Assembly (NCBI GenBank): GCA_965237965.1
Contig: CBDEGT010000001.1
Coordinates: 248,001 to 312,000, forward strand
Reading direction: 5' to 3'
Length of the DNA stretch: 64,000 nt
From: UBA2988 sp965237965
GTDB lineage: Bacteria > Gemmatimonadota > Gemmatimonadetes > Longimicrobiales > Gaopeijiaceae
The notes below the pieces were generated by a model that was not told the DNA's origin, searched no databases, and saw only the letters and a program-made list of their open reading frames with translations. Shown here in pieces: positions 1-9,144 of this stretch. Position 1 is the first letter of the stretch. The number at the start of each line of letters is the position of its first letter. Both the position numbers and the translations under genes were made by a program.

Positions 1-1
1 G

Positions 2-55
2 GTAGTAGCTGTAATGGACTTCTTCGAGGAGCTGAAGCGGCTGGTGCCGGACTAG
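2..55 (+). CDS. 3' end of a CDS running in from the left, possibly a Ser/Thr kinase tail
   Basis: One reading frame runs from the window edge to a TAG stop at 53-55 and ends VMDFFEELKRLVPD. Gemmatimonadota PknB-like kinases with a C-terminal TolB-type propeller often end in a similar W/F-F-EELK/R-x-LVP tail, and kinase 5' fragments recur elsewhere in this window. The assignment rests on 17 residues and context only. Confidence 0.3.
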   Translation, partial: VVAVMDFFEELKRLVPD

Positions 56-155
56 GCGCTGCGGAGTCCCCCCTTTTGCGGGAATCATGCTCCGGCGGAG
101 TAGCTAGGTAGAAAGGTAGTTGCGTGCTTCTAACCTGAATCTGAGAGAGGACACC

Positions 156-415
156 ATGCACAAGAACGCCGAAATCGTTCGCCGCGGCTACCAGGCCTTC
201 AACGCAGCCGACATGGAGACCCTGACCGAACTCTTCGACGAGAACTCCTCTTGGCACACGCCGGGGCGAGGCTCAATCGCTGGCGACCGCAATGGCCGTC
301 AAGCAGTCTTTGCCCAATTCGGCCGCTATGGAGGGGAGACGGGAGGCACGTTCAAGGCCGAGTTGCGACACGTGCTTGCAGACGATGATGGCCGCGTGGT
401 CGGCATTCATCACAG
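156..415 (+). pseudogene. SnoaL-like (NTF2-fold) protein, 3'-truncated
   Basis: The reading frame opens with MHKNAEIVRRGYQAFNAADM after a GAGAGAGG ribosome site and continues through SWHTPGRG and a run ending DDDGRVVGIHH. This is the start of a SnoaL-like/ketosteroid-isomerase-like domain (cone-shaped NTF2 fold, usually about 130 residues, varied small-molecule or unknown roles). After about residue 85 the similarity stops, and the DNA becomes the 3' part of an opposing SGNH-like gene, so the C-terminal half is missing. I infer a rearrangement that joined two truncated genes tail to tail. The exact breakpoint could lie anywhere from about 405 to 450. Confidence 0.6.
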
Positions 416-915
416 ATCCCTTTCGGCCGCAGCCGTACCCTCACCTTCCTGTGACCTTCGCCCAGGAAGTCGCTCTGCTCGAGCACCTGTCGGATCGCCC
501 CCACCAAGGCTTCGCCGATGACGAACTCCCTCTCCGGCTCCGGCCAGATGGGGAGGGTCGGCGACTCAATGCCCCCGGGGAGGAGGGCGACCTCCTGCAG
601 GATCACGTAATTCCATTCGGTATCGCCTTCGATCAGCTTCCGAGCTTGGCCCTCCAGATGACCCTTTAGAGTTCCTGTACCCGCCATCGTCGGAACGATG
701 ATGGGCCCGAGCGGATCCGCGGCCGCGATGCCCGCGACGATGTCGCCCAGGTTGTTGGAGAAAAGCTGGCTGTTTCCAGCGAACAGGACGTGGAGGACCT
801 CACGCTCATACGAAGCTTGAGCCATCGCCGGTCGGGGGACCGCCATGCCCCCCAGAAGGAGGGCGCCTATCAGAGCTCTCCTGCCTCCAACTGTGCAACC
901 GATGCGCTCCATCAT
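416..915 (-). pseudogene. SGNH/GDSL hydrolase-like secreted protein, 3'-truncated
   Basis: The ATG at 915 follows a GAGAGGTGG site. It opens MMERIGCTVGGRRALIGALL, a twin-Arg-like or Sec signal ending PAMAQ. The mature part starts with EVLHVLFAGNSQLFSNNL, where GNS resembles SGNH block I, and later has EWNYVILQE, as in DUF4886-type SGNH proteins. The C-terminal catalytic Asp-His block is absent because the frame runs into the antisense of the SnoaL fragment. A functional hydrolase is therefore unlikely. Family assignment is by motif only. Confidence 0.55.
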
Positions 916-1095
916 CAGACCACCTCTCGTGTGGAATTTTGAAGACCAGCAAACGCCGCCTACTCGCGACGAGGGTGCGTGTCCTCCCGCAACCCCGAGG
1001 ATCTCCAATCGTGCGGAAAGTACTCCGATTATGTCGCATGCGACAAGGACGGTCCCGGCGAACGTGGACGCTGTGCTCCTCGAAACCGCGGACAT

Positions 1096-1719
1096 TCAAC
1101 GGGCGGCGCCTCTCACCCGAACCGGTATGCGAACCCGAGTCCGCTCCCACTCCAAAACGATGTTTGCTGAATCGTTTGCCGCCTGCTCGGATCGGATGGT
1201 GAACTGCTCCACGTGCTCGTCAATAGACTCGCTCACTACGAGTCCGCGTCCAACCTCCTTTGCCCGCACGTCGGCGATGTACTCGTTCTTGAACTGGCCT
1301 TCGTCGCGTGTGCGCCCGCCCTGACTCGTGGACGCGTTGACGACCACTACCCACTCTCTCGTACTTGGCACGGTATAGATCGAGTACTTACCAGGATCGA
1401 CAGCAACTCCGGCTATCTCCGCAGCGAAGGGAAGGTGGATGGTCGTCGGTTCGTTGGCACCCGTTCGCCAGAGCATGTCGTACGGCACCAAGCCCCCGAA
1501 GATCGCCCGGCCCCGCGCGATTGGACGAGAGTAGCAGATCTTGGCCTCCGTGTGCCCAACGTGGACCGAGGCGGAGTCATAGGGACTCGGTCGTTGCGTC
1601 AGCTGCTCGCCGCTCGCCCGTGGTTCACACTTGAGCGGGACCTCCTGCGCTTGTGCACCGGCACTCGATAACGCGAGAGCTGACAGCGCCACGAGACGCA
1701 CTCCAATTCCTACGCTCAT
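1096..1719 (-). CDS. DUF2911 domain-containing exported protein
   Basis: The 207-residue product has an N-terminal signal peptide (MSVGIGVRLVALSALAL to AQAQ). It then has the DUF2911 hallmarks: RPSPYDSASV, ICYSRPIARGR, GGLVPYDMLWRTGANEPT, a GKYSIYTVP strand and a REWVVVVN strand. DUF2911 proteins are small secreted beta-rich proteins of unknown biochemical role, common in Bacteroidetes and Gemmatimonadota. I chose the ATG at 1719 rather than the upstream one at 1740 because AAGGAGG lies six bases before it. It is an intact monocistronic gene whose 3' side faces the SGNH remnant. Function is not known. Confidence 0.85.
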   Translation of the reverse strand: MSVGIGVRLVALSALALSSAGAQAQEVPLKCEPRASGEQLTQRPSPYDSASVHVGHTEAKICYSRPIARGRAIFGGLVPYDMLWRTGANEPTTIHLPFAAEIAGVAVDPGKYSIYTVPSTREWVVVVNASTSQGGRTRDEGQFKNEYIADVRAKEVGRGLVVSESIDEHVEQFTIRSEQAANDSANIVLEWERTRVRIPVRVRGAAR

Positions 1720-1933
1720 TCGGTACCTCCTTGATTCCACAGATACCTGTCACTCGAACGCGTGTCCGAAACTACCGCCTCCTATTGAGGCGATTCCAGA
1801 TGCGTGCCCTCCGAACCCCCCCAATAGCCCGGCAGGGAGATCCTGGGCGAAGGTGATGGATATGGGATCGCTGACGGTGCTCGACACCGGGGTCGCCCTG
1901 AGCAGTAGGTCATTCCTCCCGCAGGGTAGGGTC

Positions 1934-2041
1934 ATGACCGATCCCGTCACCCGCCTGAACGCCGCCCTCCAGGGCCGCTACCGCATCGAGCGCCAGCTCG
2001 GTGAGGGCGGGATGGCCACGGTCTACCTGGCTCCCCCCTGA
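1934..2041 (+). pseudogene. Ser/Thr protein kinase N-terminal fragment (kinase relic 1)
   Basis: The frame starts ATG ACC GAT CCC GTC and reads TDPVTRLNAALQGRYRIER, then QLGEGGMATVYLA, before a TGA. This is the N-terminal lobe of a PknB-like kinase, including the glycine-rich P-loop GEGGMATVY. The catalytic lobe is missing. The coding match ends exactly after VYLA, where unrelated DNA begins. Near-identical pieces occur at 14642, 17287 and, as a 30-base piece, at 53867 on the minus strand. A functional short peptide is improbable. Confidence 0.75.
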
Positions 2042-2104
2042 AAGCGATCCCCGACGACACTCGTCCGGCAGTGACGGACGGAAACAGGGGAAGACCCTTA
2101 TTTT

Positions 2105-2133
2105 TTGACAAATAGAGGAATCCCCCCCATATA
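2105..2133 (+). promoter_or_regulatory. Sigma70-type promoter candidate for the first DUF1592 operon
   Basis: A perfect TTGACA at 2105-2110 is followed, after 17 bases, by CATATA at 2128-2133. It lies about 110 bases before the DUF1592 start, in an AT-richer stretch just past the kinase relic. The second operon copy also has a perfect TTGACA upstream (24948), which supports the call. Confidence 0.4.
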
Positions 2134-2244
2134 TGGTGGGCATGGGTAATCCCCTACTTCGATCTGGGGACCCCATCGATAGGCGCTTCAGATTATTATA
2201 GTCCTGCGTGGCCTTCGATTCTCTTGGAACGGGGGTGTGTCGGG

Positions 2245-4671
2245 ATGAGGTCTCTCCTTGTTGGGGCGGTGGTAGCGGGTGTATGGCTGGTCGTCTTAAG
2301 GGGCCTGTATCCAGACGTCTTGCCGCCCCCGTCCGGGCTCGAGCCCGTTCCTCTCCACGCCGCGGCCCTCGGCGACCCATCTGAAGGAGCGTTTGCTCTC
2401 GCGCCTGCGACCCTGACGGAGGTTGTGCGGCAGTACTGTGTCGTCTGTCATAACGACCAGCTGCTGAGCGGGAATTTGTCGCTCCAAAGCTTTGACGTGG
2501 AAAGGGCGGCGGAGCGGGCCGAAACAGCGGAGCGGATGATCCGAAAGCTGCGCGTCGGAATGATGCCGCCTCCTGGGATGCCTCGCCCGGCCGGTGATAC
2601 CCTCGTCACACTGGTGGAGACCCTGGAGTCGGTGATCGATGGAGCGGCGCGGACCGTCCCCGAGCTGGGCGGGCGCCGGTTTCAGCGGCTCAGCAAGCCC
2701 GAGTACGAGCGCGTGATCCGCGACCTTCTGGCGCTGGATGTGGACGCGGACAAGTGGCTTCCCTCCGATCTCCGGTCGGGCGCCTTCGACAATCAGGCGG
2801 CTGCCCAGCCGTTGTCGCCAACACTCCTCGATTCGTTTCTGAGGGGGGCGACCGAGGTGAGTCGGCTGGCGGTGGGAAGCCCTGAAGCCGCGTCGGTCAC
2901 GGTCAAGCACGTGAACGACGCCAGGGTGTCGCAGCACGCCTGGGACCGGCTCGAAGGCGCACCGTTCGGTTCTCGGGGGGGCATGGTGGTGACCCACGAC
3001 TTCCCGGCGGATGGGGAGTACATTTTCGAGTTGCAGATCAGCGGTGGGAGAGGGAACCAGACGTCCATCGAGGATGTGGATATCTCGATCGACGGTCAGC
3101 CGGTCGCGCTCATCAAGCTCGAGCACAATGGCGCAACCGAGGTGCCGGTCCGGACGGAGCCGATCTTCGTGCGCGGCGGTCAGCGTCGGTTGTCCGCGGC
3201 CTTCGTCAAGGTCATCGACGGTCCGTACGAGGACCGTTTCCGTCCGACCGCGTGGTCATCCGCGGGAACTGCCGGAAGGACGTACGGCACAACGGGGTTG
3301 ACGCATCTCGCCGAGCTGTGGATTACCGGGCCGGAGAACGCCACCGGAATGTCCGAGACCGAGAGTCGGCGGAAGATCTTCACCTGCCGGCCGACGTCGG
3401 TCGCCGAAGCACGCCCCTGTGCCGAGTCGATCCTCGCGCGGCTTGCGACCCAGGCGTTTCGGCGACCCGTGTCCGCGGAGGACGTGGCGGAGCTGATGGA
3501 CATCTACGACGAGGATGCATCTTCGGATGGATTCGAGATCGGTGTTCGGACCGGCCTACAGGCGATCCTCACGTCGCCCGACTTCTTGTTCCGCCTGGAG
3601 CGCGAGCCGGCGGAATCGCGCCCGGGTGAGGCCTATCGTCTGAGCGATCTGGACCTGGCGACGCGGCTTTCATTCTTCCTCTGGTCCTCCGCGCCTGACC
3701 AGCAACTCCTCGACGTCGCTGCGAGCGGGCGGCTTTCCGACCCGGTGGTCCTGGAGCAGCAGGTCCGCCGGATGCTGGAAGATCCGCGGTCCGAGGCCCT
3801 CGCCAGTCGGTTCCTGCATCAGTGGCTGCGGCTGCCGGACGTAGGTAGGATCCCGCCGGAGCCTTACTATTTTCCGGATTTCTCGCAGCAGCTCGCCGAC
3901 GCGATGGTGCGGGAGACCGAGCTGCTCTTCCAGTACCTGGTCCAGGAGGACCGGAGCCCGCTCGAGCTGTTCAACGCCGACTATACGTTCCTCAACGAAC
4001 GCCTGGCGACGCACTATGAGATCGAAGGCGTTTCCGGGGACGAGTTCCGTCGGGTGCAGTACCCGAACGACCGGCGTCATGGGATTCTGGGCCACGGCAG
4101 CATCCTCCAGCTCACGTCCGTGTCAGGTCGGACGTCTCCAGTGAAGCGTGGGAAGTGGGTGATGGAGGTGCTGATGGGCATGCCACCGCCTCCCCCCCCG
4201 CCGAACGTGCCGGCCTTCGAGGCGAGCCCGGACGCGGCCGGGAATCGCATCTTGACCACCCGCGAGCGGATGGAGATCCACCGGGCCGCCGTCCTGTGCA
4301 ACTCCTGCCACCGCTTCATAGACCCCCTCGGCCTCGCGCTCGACAACTTCGACGTCACCGGTCGGTGGCGAGTCCGCGAGAACATGATGCCGCTCGATAC
4401 GCGCAGTACCATGTATGACGGCACCCCGCTCAACGGGCCCGCCGATCTGGTCGCGGCCCTCTTGAAGCGTCCGGTCCCGCTGGTGAGGAACTTCACCGTG
4501 CAGCTCTTGTCGTATGCGATCGGTCGTCCGCTGGAGTACTACGACCAGCCGACGGTGCGTGCCATCGCGCGTGCCGCGGAGGCGAACGAATACCGGGTCT
4601 CTTCTTTCATCCTCGGAGTCATAGAGAGCGAAACCTTTCGGGCGAAACAAACGCAGTCCACCGCAAACTGA
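2245..4671 (+). CDS. DUF1592-family secreted multi-domain protein with two CxxCH motifs (operon copy 1)
   Basis: The 808-residue protein starts with a hydrophobic signal or anchor (MRSLLVGAVVAGVWLVVL). A c-type haem motif CVVCH follows at residues 65-69. The rest has the standard order for this family: a DUF1587-like segment (RRFQRLSKPEYERVIRDLL), a beta-rich carbohydrate-binding-like middle, DUF1595 (PCAESILARLATQAFRRPV), DUF1592 (YRLSDLDLATRLSFFLWSSA), DUF1588 with seven prolines and a second CNSCH at 685-689, and DUF1585 at the end (GRPLEYYDQPTVRAIAR). The family is known from Planctomycetes, Verrucomicrobia and relatives, always near DUF1552, and its reaction is unknown. I chose the ATG at 2245 over a TTG at 2224 because it begins the signal. 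It leads a three-gene operon. A periplasmic dihaem redox role is inference. Confidence 0.88.
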   Translation: MRSLLVGAVVAGVWLVVLRGLYPDVLPPPSGLEPVPLHAAALGDPSEGAFALAPATLTEVVRQYCVVCHNDQLLSGNLSLQSFDVERAAERAETAERMIRKLRVGMMPPPGMPRPAGDTLVTLVETLESVIDGAARTVPELGGRRFQRLSKPEYERVIRDLLALDVDADKWLPSDLRSGAFDNQAAAQPLSPTLLDSFLRGATEVSRLAVGSPEAASVTVKHVNDARVSQHAWDRLEGAPFGSRGGMVVTHDFPADGEYIFELQISGGRGNQTSIEDVDISIDGQPVALIKLEHNGATEVPVRTEPIFVRGGQRRLSAAFVKVIDGPYEDRFRPTAWSSAGTAGRTYGTTGLTHLAELWITGPENATGMSETESRRKIFTCRPTSVAEARPCAESILARLATQAFRRPVSAEDVAELMDIYDEDASSDGFEIGVRTGLQAILTSPDFLFRLEREPAESRPGEAYRLSDLDLATRLSFFLWSSAPDQQLLDVAASGRLSDPVVLEQQVRRMLEDPRSEALASRFLHQWLRLPDVGRIPPEPYYFPDFSQQLADAMVRETELLFQYLVQEDRSPLELFNADYTFLNERLATHYEIEGVSGDEFRRVQYPNDRRHGILGHGSILQLTSVSGRTSPVKRGKWVMEVLMGMPPPPPPPNVPAFEASPDAAGNRILTTRERMEIHRAAVLCNSCHRFIDPLGLALDNFDVTGRWRVRENMMPLDTRSTMYDGTPLNGPADLVAALLKRPVPLVRNFTVQLLSYAIGRPLEYYDQPTVRAIARAAEANEYRVSSFILGVIESETFRAKQTQSTAN

Positions 4672-4684
4672 GGGGAGTGGAATC

Positions 4685-6100
4685 ATGAATTTCATCACTG
4701 GAAAGCACCTAACGCGTCGCACTTTCCTCCGGGGCGCCGGAGCTTCGGTGGCGCTTCCCTTCTTGGACTCCATGGTGCCCGCCGGTCGAGTCTGGCGCGA
4801 CCCGGCGCAGGCGTTCACCCGGCTCATCTGTCTCGAGGAGGACCTGGGTCACGCCGGGGGTAACGCGTGGGGAGACGCGCAGTACCTCTTCGGGCCAGCG
4901 AAGATCGGCCGGGACTTCGAGCTGGTGCAGACGAGCCAGCTGAAGCCGCTCGAGGCGTACCGCGAGTACATGACCATTGTGAGCAACACCGACAGCCGGA
5001 TGGGTGAGCCCTACCGGCCCGAGGAGATCGCTGCTCACAGCAAAGAAACCGCGCTCTTCCTTACCCAGGCCCATCCGCTCCTCAAGTCGGGCGAAGTCTT
5101 CCTGGGGAAGTCCCTCGACCAGATCCACGCGGACCGCTTTGGACAAGACACGCCGCTCCCCTCGCTCGAGCTCACCACCGGAGAGGACAGCCCCGGCGGC
5201 GGGTGCGAGTACGACTATCACTGCGCGTATAGCACGGCGTTGTCGTGGGCGTCTCCCACCCAGCCGCTTCCGGCCATGTCGGAGCCGAGGGCGGCGTTCG
5301 AGCAGCTCTTCGGCGCCGGTGACTCGCCTGCCGATCGGGCCCGCCGCCTCCGTACCAACCAGAGCGTTCTCGACTACGTCGCGACCAACCTGGCCCGTCT
5401 GAAGAGGGAGCTAGGGGCGACAGACCGTCGGGCGCTGGATGGATTCACGACCGACATCCGTGAGCTGGAGCGGAGGATCGACCTGGTCGAGGGGCAGAAC
5501 AGAAACGGGGAGGAGCGGCAGCTGCCGCAGGCGCCTTCCGGGATTCCGGATTCATGGGTGGAGCACCTGGAGCTGATGTTCGATCTTCAAGTGCTCGCGC
5601 TGCAGTCCGACATCACGCGGGTGAGCACGCTCAAGTTCACAGGGCGCACGCTCTCCAGCAGCTTCCCGGAGAGCGGGGTGAGCAAGGATTGGCACAACGC
5701 TTCACACCACGGAAACTTGGCCCAGAACATCATGGACTTCAACACCATCAATACCTGGCGGATGGGGCAGATGACGTACCTCCTGGAGAGAATGAGGAAC
5801 ACGATGGAGGCTGGCGCTTCTCTGCTGGACAAGAGCGTGGTCCTGTGGGGCTCGTCCATGGGCGACCCGAACGTGCACAACCACCTCAAGTGCCCCCTCC
5901 TCCTGATGGGGCACGGGAACGGCGCGCTGGAGGGCAACCTCCACCTGAGGGCTCCGGATGGCACGCCGATGGCGAACGTCTTCTTGAGCCTGATGCAGGG
6001 CATCGGCCACGACGATCTTCACAGTTTTGGCGACAGCACGGTTGAGTTCCCATTGACCCTCCCCAGAGGGTCGATGGTCAGCGCCGATGGGGGCGCATGA
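4685..6100 (+). CDS. DUF1552 domain-containing Tat-exported protein (operon copy 1)
   Basis: The 471-residue product begins with a twin-arginine signal: Arg11-Arg12 in LTRRTFLRG, then GASVALPFLDSM. Export in folded form through Tat is therefore likely. The body is the DUF1552 domain throughout, with an FGAGDSPADRARR motif and a helical segment rich in charged residues near 240-270. A GAGGGGAGTGG ribosome site precedes the ATG, 13 bases after the DUF1592 stop. Its last codons overlap the ankyrin gene start (ATGA). DUF1552 is distantly reminiscent of sulfatase/DUF1501-like Tat proteins, but no activity is established. Close family members sit next to DUF1592 genes, as here. A paralogue at 27523 shows roughly two-thirds identity by eye. 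Confidence 0.88.
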   Translation: MNFITGKHLTRRTFLRGAGASVALPFLDSMVPAGRVWRDPAQAFTRLICLEEDLGHAGGNAWGDAQYLFGPAKIGRDFELVQTSQLKPLEAYREYMTIVSNTDSRMGEPYRPEEIAAHSKETALFLTQAHPLLKSGEVFLGKSLDQIHADRFGQDTPLPSLELTTGEDSPGGGCEYDYHCAYSTALSWASPTQPLPAMSEPRAAFEQLFGAGDSPADRARRLRTNQSVLDYVATNLARLKRELGATDRRALDGFTTDIRELERRIDLVEGQNRNGEERQLPQAPSGIPDSWVEHLELMFDLQVLALQSDITRVSTLKFTGRTLSSSFPESGVSKDWHNASHHGNLAQNIMDFNTINTWRMGQMTYLLERMRNTMEAGASLLDKSVVLWGSSMGDPNVHNHLKCPLLLMGHGNGALEGNLHLRAPDGTPMANVFLSLMQGIGHDDLHSFGDSTVEFPLTLPRGSMVSADGGA

Positions 6101-8088
6101 TTACGCCCCGAGGGACGGGCCCGATCGTCATGCTCGCGGTGGCGCTGCTGCTCGGCGCGACGCCTGCGGACGACGCCGCGCTGTTGGACGCAGCCCGTAG
6201 GGGTGATGTCGCGGCCGTCCGGTCAGCGCTGAGCGACGGCGCCGATCTGAACGCTGCCGAGGGCGACGGCCTGACCGCGCTGCACATCGCGGCTGAGCAG
6301 GGCAACTCGCAGATCGCGCGGCTCCTGATCGATGCGCGGGCGAACGTCGAGGCGAAGACCCGGCTCGGCGAGTACACGCCGCTGCACCTGGCTGCCGAGG
6401 GTGCTCACGTCTCCGTGGTGCGCGTGCTCCTCGAGGCGGGGGCCGACGTGCGGGCAATCACGACGAACACCGGGGTGACGCCTCTGCACCTGGCGGCGAA
6501 AGCTCTGAACGGCGTAGGCGCGGTTCGAGAGCTGCTCCAGCATGGTGCGCCGGTGAACGTGCCGGAAGCGTCGGCTGGCCAGACGCCCTTGATGTTTGCG
6601 GCGTCCTACGGGCGCGTGGCCGCAGTCCGTGAGCTCCTGAGCGGCGGAGCGGATCCCGCGAGCCGGACCGAGGTGGTCGATGTGCTGCGCAGGGTGGCCG
6701 TAGACAGAGCTGCCAAGGAGCGCCTCAAGGAGGCGCTCGTGGAGATCCGGCAGAGCTCTCCGGACACCGACCGAGAGCTGACGACTGCCGAGCAGCACGC
6801 CGCCATCGAGGCCCAACGCGAGTTCCTCGCCCCGGAGGGAGAGATCGCCAAGCTACTCGAAAACTTCCACAAGAACGATCTGTTGATCTACGGGCCTTAT
6901 TGGATTGCGCAGTCCTGTTTAGGCGATGACGGTTGCCCCGCGAGCATGAAGAGCCCGGTTATCATTGGTCGGCCCCCGAGATGGGAGACTCTCGTAGGGA
7001 AAACCGGTGGCATGACTGCGCTGTTGCACGCGGCGCGAGACGGGCATATCGAAGCAGCGGAAGCTCTCCTCGATGGTGGTGCCGACATCGACCAGGTCAG
7101 CGGCGACGGGAGCAGTCCCCTCGTGCTCGCCTCGCTGAACGGCCAGTTCGATCTCGCGATGGTGCTGATCGAACGTGGCGCCGACGTCGACCTGGTGGCC
7201 CAGACCGACGGGGCTTCACCCCTCTTCGCCGTGCTGCAGACCCGGTGGTCGAACTATACCTCCCATCCGCAGCCTCTGGCGCACGAGAAGCAGCAGACGG
7301 ACCACTTGCAGGTGCTGAATGCCCTCCTGGACGCTGGCGCCGACCCGAACGTGCGCCTCTCCACGCATCCCTGGTATTGGGAGTATCGCGGGGAGCGCAC
7401 CGCGATGGGGATCGAGCTTGCGGGGGCTACGCCCTTCTGGCGTGCCGCGTTCGCGCAGGACGTCGCCGCGATGAGGGCGCTCGCCGCCTACGGCGCTGAT
7501 CCGCACATTCCTACCCTGTGGCCGGCGCATGGCATCAGAGACCTCCGCATGCAGGACGGGCGATTTGACGACGATTCGGGCATACCCAGGGCCGAGGGTG
7601 CACCCAACATGTATCCCATCCATTCTGCGGCGGGAGGTGGGATCTTTGGATACGTACCCAAGTCGGTCAACCGGGTGCCGCATAATCTCCTCAACGCGGT
7701 GAAATACCTGGTCGAGGAGCATGGGGTGGATGTGAACCTCCCCGACTCCTGGGGCTATACGGCGCTGCACTACGCGGCGGCTGGAGCGGACAATGACCTC
7801 GTCGAGTATCTAGTGTCGAAGGGAGGCGACGTGAACATTCTCACGGTTCTCGGCCAGTCGCCGGTCGACCTTGCCGGGCTTGGCCAGAGCGGATACAGAG
7901 TGCGACCGGCTTATCCGGAGACGGTCAAGCTGCTGCAGAGCTTCGGGTCCCAGGCCCGGTGTCCCAGCGTGCATTTCCGCAGCAACGGAAACTACTGTCA
8001 GTACTCCGGCCTGGAGCCGTTCCCAACCGCCCCGGCTGCGGAAACAACAGGAGCAACTGGGGGAAAAGCGGCTCCGCCGGCGCTCTGA
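6097..8088 (+). CDS. Exported ankyrin-repeat protein (operon copy 1)
   Basis: The 663-residue protein has a signal peptide (GPIVMLAVALLLGATPA). Five ankyrin repeats follow at about residues 25-190, with the usual GxTPLHLAA and VxxLLxxGAD motifs. A non-repeat, charged linker with one CxxxxxC pair covers about 190-305. A second ankyrin set follows (MTALLHAARDGHIEAAEALL onward), with longer insertions between repeats. The tail is Cys- and Ala/Thr-rich. Ankyrin arrays bind proteins. Here the array is exported, so a periplasmic scaffold for the DUF1592/DUF1552 partners is a reasonable inference. The gene overlaps the DUF1552 stop by four bases, which implies translational coupling. A full paralogue lies at 28938. 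Confidence 0.87.
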   Translation: MITPRGTGPIVMLAVALLLGATPADDAALLDAARRGDVAAVRSALSDGADLNAAEGDGLTALHIAAEQGNSQIARLLIDARANVEAKTRLGEYTPLHLAAEGAHVSVVRVLLEAGADVRAITTNTGVTPLHLAAKALNGVGAVRELLQHGAPVNVPEASAGQTPLMFAASYGRVAAVRELLSGGADPASRTEVVDVLRRVAVDRAAKERLKEALVEIRQSSPDTDRELTTAEQHAAIEAQREFLAPEGEIAKLLENFHKNDLLIYGPYWIAQSCLGDDGCPASMKSPVIIGRPPRWETLVGKTGGMTALLHAARDGHIEAAEALLDGGADIDQVSGDGSSPLVLASLNGQFDLAMVLIERGADVDLVAQTDGASPLFAVLQTRWSNYTSHPQPLAHEKQQTDHLQVLNALLDAGADPNVRLSTHPWYWEYRGERTAMGIELAGATPFWRAAFAQDVAAMRALAAYGADPHIPTLWPAHGIRDLRMQDGRFDDDSGIPRAEGAPNMYPIHSAAGGGIFGYVPKSVNRVPHNLLNAVKYLVEEHGVDVNLPDSWGYTALHYAAAGADNDLVEYLVSKGGDVNILTVLGQSPVDLAGLGQSGYRVRPAYPETVKLLQSFGSQARCPSVHFRSNGNYCQYSGLEPFPTAPAAETTGATGGKAAPPAL

Positions 8089-8473
8089 GGTTGCGATAGC
8101 GTCAACACGAGTACTCCCGGGCACGAGCCCGAGATAGGCCATGAGCTGTCCGGGTCGCTCGAAGCGACGCCGGTCTCCGATCTCGGTAACCAGACCAGGC
8201 GAAGGAAGCGCGCCGCGCGACTGCCCACCCTGCTGGCCGTGATCCTTCGCTAGTCTCGGTGTAGCGGGACTAGCTCGCGGTTTACCGCCCCGACCGGCAT
8301 CTTGGGCCGGTGAACCACCCGGATCCCGTCACCCGAAGCACACGAAGCCCTGGCGGTGCCACTGGCACCTCCGGGGTCGCCCTGGCCATCGGGGTTCAAG
8401 GGTAAGTTGCACTCCTGATTCTGCTCGCCGTGATTCCGGCTGCAGTCAGGCTCTGAGCCCCTCCGGGATCAGC
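8089..8473 (+). other. Intergenic stretch without a gene; contains a 14-base kinase-start match
   Basis: No convincing coding frame is visible. Bases 8322-8335 (GATCCCGTCACCCG) match the start of the kinase relics exactly. The bases just before them (accaccc plus one base) also match the sequence beside the kinase relic at 53867. The rest is unrecognised. Confidence 0.4.
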
Positions 8474-9144
8474 ATGCGAATCCTCGCCTGGCTCGTCTAC
8501 ATCCCGCTCCAGATCCTCTTCATCCCGCTCACGCTCGTGGGATTCGGGATAGTCGCGTACAAGCAGTTGGTGGTCTCCAAGAGGCTCGGCGCCTCCTCGA
8601 CGGGCATCGAGGTCCTGAACGGCCGCTGGACGATGCACGTGTTCGGCGTTCGGGACGACGAGCCCACGGCGCGCATGGCCGAAGTGATCCCCAACACGTC
8701 GCTGCTCGGGCTCTGGCTCTTCCTTCTCCCTCTCTGGGTGAAGTACAGGCTCAGCGGAACACACTTTGCTTATCCGCGGATCCCCCCGGAGGGCGACGAG
8801 GCCATGATGGACATCGTCGTCGCCCGAACGCTCTACGTCGACCGGATCCTGGCGCGTGTGCTGCCCGGTATGGAGCAATTCGTCCTGCTGGGCGCCGGCT
8901 ACGACTCGCGGGCGTACGGCGAGCTGAAGCGTGAGGGACTCGCCTTCCTAGAGCTCGATCAAGCGGGGACCCAGCGACTGAAGATCGACACGCTCGAGAA
9001 GGCCGGCATCGACACGAGCCACGTGTCGTTCGTGACCGTGGATTTCAGTCGCGAAGACGCTTTCGACGAGCTCGTAGCGTCAGGCTACGACCCGACCAAG
9101 AAGACCGTCTTCCTCTGGGAAGGCGTCACGCTCTATCTGGACGA
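8474..9144 (+). pseudogene. Class I SAM-dependent methyltransferase, 5' part (split by IS256)
   Basis: The product opens with a hydrophobic segment (ILAWLVYIPLQILFIPLTLV). A methyltransferase of the leucine-carboxyl-methyltransferase/TIGR00027 type follows: FVLLGAGYDSRAYG is the SAM-binding glycine loop, FLELDQ the acidic second strand, and TVFLWEGVTLYLD the typical motif before the substrate part. The frame is cut at LYLD by an IS256 insertion. Removing the IS and one copy of the duplicated target joins this part in frame to 10602-10904. The restored protein is about 321 residues, normal for the family. The substrate is unknown and the gene is inactive as it stands. Confidence 0.8.
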
